DNA from: an uncultured Bacteroidota bacterium
GTDB lineage: Bacteria; Bacteroidota; Bacteroidia; Flavobacteriales; Flavobacteriaceae
Assembly: GCA_937136025.1 (NCBI GenBank)
Contig: CAKZOC010000134.1
Span: 1 to 41,662, forward strand
Direction: 5' to 3'
DNA length: 41,662 nucleotides
The notes below the pieces were generated by a model, which was not told the origin of the DNA, did not search any database, and worked only from the letters and a program-made list of their open reading frames with translations. Every line of letters starts with the position of its first letter. Within the stretch, counting starts at the first letter, position 1. The position numbers and the translations under genes are program-made. Positions 1 to 6,421 of this stretch are shown here, one piece after another.

Positions 1-273
1 ATTAATGTATTTTTTAACTTCTTCTTCTGTCATTCCAATTCCCTGGTCGATGACATGCAGTTTTTTTCCTTCCTTATCGATTTTTACTTCGATCATAGGA
101 TTGCCCAGTTCCACACTCGCTTCTCCTATAGCGACAAGGTGCTTTAATTTTAGAGTGGCATCCGTAGCGTTTGATATAAGTTCCCGGAGAAAAATTTCGT
201 GATCGCTGTAAAGAAACTTTTTAATCAGCGGAAATATGTTATCAACCGAGACATTGATTTTACCTGTGGTCAT
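1..273 (-). CDS. htpG: Molecular chaperone HtpG (Hsp90), N-terminal fragment
   Basis: This is the first 91 codons of bacterial Hsp90; the gene continues beyond the left edge. The start ATG is the complement of CAT at 271-273. The visible part is the N-terminal GHKL ATPase domain. It carries the family signature FLRELISNATDA, whose Asn is the Mg/ATP-binding residue, and further on DQGIGMT, the second nucleotide-binding loop. HtpG is a cytosolic dimeric ATP-dependent chaperone for late folding of client proteins. The gene is divergent from the TetR-family gene at 618, with a 344-base regulatory stretch between them. An AT-rich palindrome lies about 100 bases upstream of this start. Family assignment is certain from sequence; completeness of the gene cannot be judged here. 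Confidence 0.93.
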   Translation of the reverse strand, partial: MTTGKINVSVDNIFPLIKKFLYSDHEIFLRELISNATDATLKLKHLVAIGEASVELGNPMIEVKIDKEGKKLHVIDQGIGMTEEEVKKYIN

Positions 274-373
274 AAGATTATGTTTTTCTCCTGAAGATCA
301 AAAAAAATACCAAGACCACTATGGGTGACAAACTGACATCTTAGGAGGTCATTATGACCCTGTCGCAAAATTT

Positions 374-389
374 AACAAAATATTTTGTT
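374..389. promoter_or_regulatory. Perfect 16-base palindrome, candidate operator in the htpG upstream region
   Basis: AACAAAATATTTTGTT is a perfect inverted repeat. Its core and right flank (through TTTAAACA) resemble the second palindrome at 575-606 if one base is inserted. It lies 101 bases upstream of the htpG start. A site shared by both divergent promoters would fit a TetR-type dimer. AT-rich DNA produces such palindromes by chance, so this remains a candidate. Confidence 0.35.
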
Positions 390-430
390 TAAACATATGG
401 AATATTAATTGAACAATGTTATATTTGTTT

Positions 431-546
431 GATGGTACAAATGAGATTTGCTATGAAAAAGTTTTATTGATTTTGTACTCAGTTTGTTTATTAATTGGTT
501 AGGTTGTTTGAAAGCGCGTCCACCACTGGGGACGCGCTTTTTTTTT
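431..546 (+). ncRNA. Candidate small RNA or transcribed leader ending in an intrinsic terminator
   Basis: A -7 box match TATATTTG at 420-427 would start a transcript of about 115 bases that ends at the strong terminator at 511-546. The transcript could form one stem from GTACAAA (435-441) and TTTGTAC (472-478), then the terminator stem. It also holds a 12-codon open frame (432-470, MVQMRFAMKKFY). No annotated plus-strand gene lies upstream to own this terminator. No clear -33 element was found. It resembles no RNA family I can name. Confidence 0.3.
511..546 (+). terminator. Strong intrinsic terminator without an upstream gene
   Basis: The stem is AAAGCGCGTCC (511-521) with GGACGCGCTTT (530-540), an 11-base-pair perfect match with an 8-base loop, followed by an uninterrupted T run to 546. 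It points along the plus strand. The only genes nearby are htpG (minus) and the TetR-family gene, which starts downstream. Confidence 0.85.
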
Positions 547-574
547 GCATTTTCTCACTTCATTAACATCTTTA

Positions 575-606
575 TTGTTTAAAATAAAATATTTTTGATT
601 AAACAA
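575..606 (+). promoter_or_regulatory. Palindrome over the promoter of the TetR-family gene, candidate autoregulatory operator
   Basis: The outer arms TTGTTTAA (575-582) and TTAAACAA (599-606) are perfect inverted repeats. Over 16-base half-sites, 13 positions match. A consensus -7 box TATTTTTG lies inside, at 590-597, and the start codon follows at 618. Binding of a dimer here would occlude RNA polymerase, as is usual for autorepressing TetR proteins. Binding is inferred. Confidence 0.45.
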
Positions 607-617
607 AATATAGAAAT

Positions 618-1277
618 ATGAGTGCTAAAAGGAAACCGGCAAAACCCACAAAGAAAAGCCTGATCTCCGCCTATATGACACAGGCTCTGGAAGCAGACCG
701 CTCCCCGGTCTCAGTTTTTAAATTCTGCAAGGAAAACAATATACCCGAGGCTGAGTTTTATGCGCTCTTCGGTTCTATGGAGTCCCTTCAAAAAGAGATT
801 TGGATTTTCTTTTTCGAGGAAACCAAGACGCTTTTGGAGCAAGACGAAGCCTATGCCGGATATGGAAATCGGGAACGCATGCTGAGTTTTTATTTTACCT
901 TTTTTGAACTACTCGGACTCAATCGGAGTTATGTGCTCTTTGCCCTTGGACAAACCGCGGAGCCCATGCAACAACTCGGTCAGCTCAAAGGGTTGAGAAG
1001 GTCTATCAAACTATTCGCACGGGAACTTATTGAGGACGCCAACGCCGAAAAGAATTCAAAGATCACAAAGCACAACCCTGATATTTTTTCTGAAGGTGCC
1101 TGGCTGCAGCTGGCCTTCCTTTTGCGATTCTGGATTCAGGATGATTCCCCGGGGTTCGAAAAGACGGACGTAGCTATCGAAAAATCGGTAAACACGATTT
1201 TTGATATTTTCGACAACACGCCCCTGGAGCGCGTATTGGATTTCGGAAAATTTTTATTTAAGGAGCGTTTCGCCTGA
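618..1277 (+). CDS. TetR/AcrR-fold regulator
   Basis: This 219-residue protein has a TetR-like N-terminal helix-turn-helix at about residues 14-62. The segment SVFKFCKENNIPEAEFYALF matches the usual recognition helix-turn and the Tyr-Phe after it. The rest is a helical ligand and dimerisation domain of ordinary family length. The start ATG at 618 follows a -7 box and a palindrome, so autoregulation is plausible. The gene ends 17 bases before the ABC1-family kinase gene, and the two very likely share a transcript. The ligand is unknown. Eukaryotic COQ9 is a TetR-fold protein that works with the ABC1 kinase COQ8, so a non-DNA-binding partner role is also possible, though the helix-turn-helix here looks intact. 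Confidence 0.8.
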   Translation: MSAKRKPAKPTKKSLISAYMTQALEADRSPVSVFKFCKENNIPEAEFYALFGSMESLQKEIWIFFFEETKTLLEQDEAYAGYGNRERMLSFYFTFFELLGLNRSYVLFALGQTAEPMQQLGQLKGLRRSIKLFARELIEDANAEKNSKITKHNPDIFSEGAWLQLAFLLRFWIQDDSPGFEKTDVAIEKSVNTIFDIFDNTPLERVLDFGKFLFKERFA

Positions 1278-1294
1278 AGTCCAAAATACAGACT

Positions 1295-2623
1295 ATGAAA
1301 ACTCTTGACAGAATTCCAACCTCCAAAATAGAACGCGCGGGTAAACTCGTGCAGACCGGGGTGAAGGTGGGCGGAAATTACATGAAGTACTACGGAAAGA
1401 AATTACTGAATCCCGAATTACAGCGCGATGGTCTGGATGAGGAGAATGCCAAGGATGTATACGACGGCCTTAAGGATCTGAAGGGGAGTGCCCTGAAGGT
1501 TGCACAAATGTTGAGCATGGAAAAGAACCTGCTCCCACGGGCTTATGTGGAGCGGTTTTCCCTGGCGCAGTTTTCGGTCCCTCCGCTTTCCGGACCCTTG
1601 GTGCGTAAAACGTTTAAGAATTATTTTGGGTGCTATCCCGAAGTACTTTTTGATCAATTTGAAGCTGAATCCGTGAACGCTGCCAGTATCGGTCAGGTAC
1701 ATCGGGCTCAAAAAGACGCCAAACCATTAGCCGTTAAAATTCAATACCCCGGAGTTTCCGATAGTATAGGAAGCGATCTTGCCCTGGTGCGGCCGGTGGC
1801 CATGCGTATGTTTAACCTCAAGGGTAAGGATACCGAGAAATTTTTCAGGGAGGTAGAAGATAAATTGACTGAAGAGACTGACTATCTTCTTGAGTTGCGT
1901 CAGAGTCAGGGTATCACCCAGGCATGTGATGTACTGGAAGGTATTCGTTTTCCCACCTATTATCCCCAGTGGTCCTGTGAACGGATCCTCACCATGGACT
2001 GGATGGAAGGACAGCACCTGGGCGAATACACCCAAAAAGACTTCGATCCGGAAGTGGGAAATCAGCTGGGTCAGGTTCTCTGGGATTTTTATATGTTCCA
2101 AATACATCAGCTGCGACAGGTGCATGCAGATCCGCATCCCGGTAATTTTCTGGTCGGCACCGACGGCAGTTTAATCGCCATTGATTTCGGTTGTATCAAG
2201 GAGATTCCTGATAGTTTTTATACCCCTTACTTTGAGTTGGCCAAACAGGAGACCTTTAGCGACGAAGCCGTTTTCACCGAAAAGCTCTTCGAGTTAGAAA
2301 TACTCACCCCCCAGGACAGCCCTGAGGAGCTTCTTTTTTTTAAGAAACTATTTAAGGAAATGCTCGAGCTGTTTACCCGTCCGTTTAACGAGGAAACCTT
2401 TGATTTTTCATCGCCTGAGTTCTGGGAGCGTATCGGAGCGCTGAGCCAGCAGTATGCTGCGGATCCAAAAATCCGCAAGATGAATGCAAACCGGGGTTCC
2501 CGGCATTTTCTATATATCAACAGGACCTTTTTCGGACTCTATAACCTGCTTCACGACCTTAAGGCCCAGGTTCGTATCCACGACTATGAACGGTACCTGA
2601 GTCCGGGATCTCAGCAGGCCTAG
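1295..2623 (+). CDS. ABC1/UbiB/AarF-family atypical kinase
   Basis: This is a 442-residue member of the UbiB/COQ8 protein-kinase-like family. Visible motifs in order are KVAQ at 68-71 (the family KxGQ motif with Gly replaced by Ala), the Ala-rich loop NAASIGQVHRA at 128-138, invariant Lys148, EETDYLLE at 193-200, the catalytic loop HADPHPGN at 277-284, and DFG at 297-299. Relatives support quinone or lipid metabolism through an ATPase-like activity; Bacteroidota use menaquinone, so a ubiquinone role is unlikely. No membrane helix is obvious. The gene follows the TetR-like gene by 17 bases. Its TAG stop shares the palindrome CTAG with the stop codon of the convergent peptidase gene. The physiological substrate is unknown. 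Confidence 0.9.
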   Translation: MKTLDRIPTSKIERAGKLVQTGVKVGGNYMKYYGKKLLNPELQRDGLDEENAKDVYDGLKDLKGSALKVAQMLSMEKNLLPRAYVERFSLAQFSVPPLSGPLVRKTFKNYFGCYPEVLFDQFEAESVNAASIGQVHRAQKDAKPLAVKIQYPGVSDSIGSDLALVRPVAMRMFNLKGKDTEKFFREVEDKLTEETDYLLELRQSQGITQACDVLEGIRFPTYYPQWSCERILTMDWMEGQHLGEYTQKDFDPEVGNQLGQVLWDFYMFQIHQLRQVHADPHPGNFLVGTDGSLIAIDFGCIKEIPDSFYTPYFELAKQETFSDEAVFTEKLFELEILTPQDSPEELLFFKKLFKEMLELFTRPFNEETFDFSSPEFWERIGALSQQYAADPKIRKMNANRGSRHFLYINRTFFGLYNLLHDLKAQVRIHDYERYLSPGSQQA

Positions 2624-5055
2624 CGACTTCCCGTAGCTGCATTACTCTCGGGTTTGAGGTACTTTTCAAACCACTGATCCTGCTCCCACAACATATGAAA
2701 AATGCTCTCCTGGGCGCGGTACCCGTGACTTTCCTTGGGGAGTATGACCAGCCTGACCTGGGCGCCCAGCCCTTTCAGAGCATTGAAATAGCGCTCGCTT
2801 TGCATGGGATAAGTTCCTGAATTATTATCAGCCTCTCCGTGAATAAGCAGTAAGGGTGTTTTCATTTTCTCAGCGTGCCTAAATGGAGACATGGTATAGT
2901 ATACCTCGGGAGCCTCCCAATAATTGCGCTGCTCACTCTGGAAACCGAAAGGGGTAAGGGTTCGGTTGTAAGCGCCACTTCGCGCCACCCCCGCTGCGAA
3001 AAGATCGGAATGGGAAAGCAGGTTGGCCACCATAAAGGCACCGTAGCTATGCCCGCCAACTCCCACACGGGTTCTGTCGATATAACCCATCTGGTCTACA
3101 GCGTCTATGGCTGCACGGGCATTGGCAACCAACTGGGTTCGAAAGCTGTCATTGGGTTCTTCAGCTCCTTCACCGATAATCGGAAAGGCGGCATCATCCA
3201 GGACCACATATCCCCGGGTGACCCAATATATGGGGGAACCCCAATAGGGATACGTAAATTCATTCGGATTCTGGGTATTCTGTGCAGCACTGCTTTTATC
3301 TTTAAATTCCCTGGGATACGCCCAGAGAATCATCGGTTTCTTTTCTGGAGATTCCCGGTCAAATCCAACGGGAAGGTAGAGGGTTCCACTGAGTTCCAGA
3401 CCGTCTGCCCGTGTATAGGTGATCACCTGCTTATGGACATCCTGAATGCTCTTGAACGGATTTTCAAAATGGGTCAGCTGGGATGGCGCTTTTCGTTTTA
3501 CAAGGCTCTTGTAATAATAGTTCGGGTAATCGGTAGGAGACTCGATTTGTACCAACAGCTGATCTTCGAGGGGGTCGTATTCGAGTAGGGATTCCATTTT
3601 TCCAGGTATCCTCGATTCGTACAGGCGCGTCTTCTTCCGGGTCTCTAAATTCATCTGATCTACAAAGGGGAACTGCCCGTCTTCTGTATACCCGTCACCC
3701 ATCAGATAGGCATTTCCTCTCTTGTCCATTGCTAAAACAGATTCCTTAAAGGCGTTACGTGTGGTCGCGAAATTCCCGGGATCGCTATACCGGTCCTGAT
3801 AACTCCTGTCCGACAAAACAACAGGTTCTGACGCCGGGTCTGACGGATTGAAGAGATATGTTTTCGTATTCCGGGTATCCCACCACATATCGGTGGCGAT
3901 GGCCACCTGATCTGTACCCCAGAGAATGTACCTGTATCGGTTTTGTGTTTTAAGAACAGATTGCCCCTTCCCTTCAAATGGAGCATCGAGCAAAAAAACC
4001 TCATCTCTGTAGGGCACGTCAACGGCCGGATCACCTCCGTCTAACGCTTCTGCATAAACGAGTGTCGCGGGTTTATCACGGCGCCAGGAGATATTCCTCA
4101 TGCCTGTGCGTTCCGCCATAAATCCCTTGGGGAGATCTTCAATCAGCGGCACTTCCAAAAGGGTGCGCACCAGCGCTCCACTTTGAGAATGAATCTGTGT
4201 TTTAGAGGGGAATCTGGAATAGGGCACGAGATACGAAAAGGGTTTTTCTGCCGTGACCACCATAACGTAATTCCCATCTGGGGAGAAACTGATATTGCGA
4301 TACATGGCCGGGCCCATCCATGTTGCGATCTCACCTGAAACACTTACTTTTTTAAGCTCGGACCGTGCCAACTGTTCGAAGTTAAAGGCGTCATCCGGAT
4401 TTTTAATAAGGTCCTGATAGGTGCGATTCTGAGCTTTTTTACCATCATTTGTAGCTATTGTCGGACCGGCAGGTATAGCGTCCTGGCGATCGACCAGCAT
4501 TTTGCGGTCTTCAGGAAGGGTTTTAATCAGTAAGGACTGACTGTCTTTAAACCAGTTAATCACATCTCCCATATTGGCATTGAGCACGGGCCCTGTGAGT
4601 CTGAATGCCCGGGCCTCAGATAAATCGACCATCCATAATTCCGCTCCGGTATCCGCTGTATGTGTCATGGCCAGAGTTTCCTCGTCCGGGGATAGGGCGA
4701 AATTGGCCAGCCTGGGGTTCTCAGGGAGTCCCGAAACCTGTCTGGATTCTAATTCTCCAGGGGTCTTGATGTGCAGGTTATTATAGTAATTCGTTCGACT
4801 CCCAATGTTGGTCACCGGGTTGATGCGCAAGCCTGCCAGTCGCATTTCGGTCTCTGACAATTCACCTATGGTTTTATAGGAACTTCGAAACATAAGCATC
4901 ATGTAGGATCCGCTATCGGTAATAAGTACGCGGGGAGCCAACGGGGCTTCTGCCAATTTGAGGATTTCGGCCGGGGGTGTCTGATAGGTGAGTTGTTCCT
5001 GGGCCTGAATCGTGAGTATACACGCTAAAAAGCACCAAATAGTCCAATTTTTCAT
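2620..5055 (-). CDS. Exported S9-family serine peptidase (prolyl oligopeptidase fold, glutamyl endopeptidase-like)
   Basis: This 811-residue protein starts with a signal peptide (MKNWTIWCFLACILTIQAQ) and is probably periplasmic. A long N-terminal region resembling the S9 beta-propeller leads to a C-terminal alpha/beta-hydrolase peptidase domain. The triad is clear: Ser670 in GGHSYGAF, Asp743 in GEADNNSG, His777 in PKESHGYR. The catalytic domain resembles the S9D group, which includes plant chloroplast glutamyl endopeptidase. It likely trims oligopeptides taken up from outside. The gene stands alone on the minus strand, divergent from fabH and convergent with the ABC1 kinase, overlapping the latter by 4 bases at the stops. 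Substrate preference cannot be fixed from sequence alone. Confidence 0.9.
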   Translation of the reverse strand: MKNWTIWCFLACILTIQAQEQLTYQTPPAEILKLAEAPLAPRVLITDSGSYMMLMFRSSYKTIGELSETEMRLAGLRINPVTNIGSRTNYYNNLHIKTPGELESRQVSGLPENPRLANFALSPDEETLAMTHTADTGAELWMVDLSEARAFRLTGPVLNANMGDVINWFKDSQSLLIKTLPEDRKMLVDRQDAIPAGPTIATNDGKKAQNRTYQDLIKNPDDAFNFEQLARSELKKVSVSGEIATWMGPAMYRNISFSPDGNYVMVVTAEKPFSYLVPYSRFPSKTQIHSQSGALVRTLLEVPLIEDLPKGFMAERTGMRNISWRRDKPATLVYAEALDGGDPAVDVPYRDEVFLLDAPFEGKGQSVLKTQNRYRYILWGTDQVAIATDMWWDTRNTKTYLFNPSDPASEPVVLSDRSYQDRYSDPGNFATTRNAFKESVLAMDKRGNAYLMGDGYTEDGQFPFVDQMNLETRKKTRLYESRIPGKMESLLEYDPLEDQLLVQIESPTDYPNYYYKSLVKRKAPSQLTHFENPFKSIQDVHKQVITYTRADGLELSGTLYLPVGFDRESPEKKPMILWAYPREFKDKSSAAQNTQNPNEFTYPYWGSPIYWVTRGYVVLDDAAFPIIGEGAEEPNDSFRTQLVANARAAIDAVDQMGYIDRTRVGVGGHSYGAFMVANLLSHSDLFAAGVARSGAYNRTLTPFGFQSEQRNYWEAPEVYYTMSPFRHAEKMKTPLLLIHGEADNNSGTYPMQSERYFNALKGLGAQVRLVILPKESHGYRAQESIFHMLWEQDQWFEKYLKPESNAATGSR

Positions 5056-5256
5056 AGAATCTGCTTTGAGTTAAACGGGCGATACATTGCTCTTTGAAGA
5101 TACCCTATTTTTTCGAATAAGAGAAAAGTCCGATAGGTGTAACACACCAAAGTTTCATCTTAGTTTTTTAGGCCAACTTCATAAATATAGGTACATTTAA
5201 ATTTCAATCCGAATCCTTGTGAAAGGGATTCTCCTCTCAAACTCAAACTACACATC

Positions 5257-6264
5257 ATGTACAATTCAAAGATAGCCGGACTGGGGTTTTACGTACCGGA
5301 GCATGTGGTTACGAACGACGATCTTTCCAAAGTTATAGACACCAGTGATGAATGGATTCAGGAACGCACCGGGATTATGGAAAGACGCTACGTAGAAGGC
5401 GATGAAGATACAACGACAACGATGGGGGTTAAGGCTGCCCGTATAGCTATAGAAAGATCCGGTATAGATAAGGACGAGATCGATTTTATCGTTTTTGCCA
5501 CCCTGAGTCCGGATTATTACTTTCCGGGCCCTGGTGTTTTAGTACAACGAGATTTAGGGCTCCGGACAGTGGGTGCGGTAGACGTGCGCAATCAGTGCTC
5601 TGGTTTTGTTTACGGTATTTCCCTGGCCGATCAGTATATCAAGACGGGTATGTATAAGAATATTCTGGTTATCGGGTCAGAACTGCATTCCAAGGGCCTG
5701 GATATGACCACACGAGGCAGAGGGGTATCGGTGATTTTTGGGGATGGTGCAGGTGCGGCTGTCCTGACGCGCGAAGAGAATCCTGAGAAGGGTATTCTGT
5801 CTTCACATTTGCACAGTGAAGGTCAGCACGCCGAAGAACTCTCTCTGATCGCTCCGGGCATGGGGAAAAGATGGGTCCTCGATATTCTTAAAGATAACGA
5901 CCCTGAGGATACCTCGTATTACCCCTATATGAATGGGCAGTTTGTATTTAAAAACGCCGTGGTGCGCTTCAGCGAGGTCATTATGGAAGGCCTGACCAAA
6001 AATCATTTACAACCTTCTGATATTGACATGCTCATCCCGCATCAGGCGAATCTTCGTATTTCTCAGTTTATACAGAAGAAATTTGGTCTCTCCGACGATC
6101 AGGTGTATAATAATATCATGAAGTACGGCAATACAACAGCCGCCAGTATTCCTATTGCCCTCACAGAGGCCTGGGAAAAAGGAAAGATCAAAGATGGTGA
6201 TCTGGTCGTTTTGGCTGCCTTTGGTAGTGGTTTTACCTGGGGAAGTGTAATTATTAGATGGTAG
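5257..6264 (+). CDS. 3-oxoacyl-ACP synthase III family protein (FabH-like)
   Basis: This 335-residue thiolase-fold condensing enzyme carries the full KAS III triad: Cys114 in RNQCSGFVYG, His262 in PHQANLRI, Asn292 in YGNTTAAS. FabH joins an acyl-CoA primer to malonyl-ACP to start fatty acid synthesis. Bacteroidota often carry extra FabH-like paralogues that serve other acyl condensations, and this one is not beside other fab genes, so it may be a paralogue and not the housekeeping enzyme. The 201-base upstream region is shared with the divergent peptidase gene. A small hairpin (5211-5216 with 5226-5231) sits in the 5' leader. The start ATG gives the normal family length. Confidence 0.88.
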   Translation: MYNSKIAGLGFYVPEHVVTNDDLSKVIDTSDEWIQERTGIMERRYVEGDEDTTTTMGVKAARIAIERSGIDKDEIDFIVFATLSPDYYFPGPGVLVQRDLGLRTVGAVDVRNQCSGFVYGISLADQYIKTGMYKNILVIGSELHSKGLDMTTRGRGVSVIFGDGAGAAVLTREENPEKGILSSHLHSEGQHAEELSLIAPGMGKRWVLDILKDNDPEDTSYYPYMNGQFVFKNAVVRFSEVIMEGLTKNHLQPSDIDMLIPHQANLRISQFIQKKFGLSDDQVYNNIMKYGNTTAASIPIALTEAWEKGKIKDGDLVVLAAFGSGFTWGSVIIRW

Positions 6265-6327
6265 TGTGGTTAGCATCGGATGTGCTGAGAATGAATTCGC
6301 CCTTGCCATGTGTTAAAGGTGTAAACA

Positions 6328-6358
6328 GAGAACCCCGACCACGAAGGTCAGGGTTCTC
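6328..6358. terminator. Hairpin between convergent genes (fabH-like / outer-membrane receptor)
   Basis: GAGAACCCCGACC (6328-6340) pairs with GGTCAGGGTTCTC (6346-6358) around a 5-base loop, with one mismatch (C336/A350). There is no long T run on either side. Its position between two convergent genes suggests a bidirectional terminator or an RNA-stabilising stem. Confidence 0.6.
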
Positions 6359-6421
6359 ATAAAGCAGCTTTTCGGAAGGCTAACCAACCCAACCCTTCCG
6401 GGGCTGCAATTCTCCGGGGAT

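Larger units (their letters stand above)
274..617. promoter_or_regulatory. Divergent intergenic region htpG / TetR-family gene
   Basis: This 344-base AT-rich stretch has no gene of normal size. It contains a 16-base perfect palindrome (374-389), a -7 box match TATATTTG (420-427), a short inverted repeat (435-441 with 472-478), a strong plus-strand intrinsic terminator (511-546), and a second large palindrome (575-606) that overlaps another -7 box, TATTTTTG (590-597). The arrangement suggests a small transcript or leader ahead of the TetR-family gene plus operators for a dimeric regulator. All functions here are inferred from sequence pattern only. Confidence 0.6.

Noticed and set aside
2875..3588. 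Plus-strand open frame (237 codons) opposite the S9 peptidase
   Set aside because: It is antisense to the catalytic domain with the intact Ser-Asp-His triad; the product has no recognisable features.
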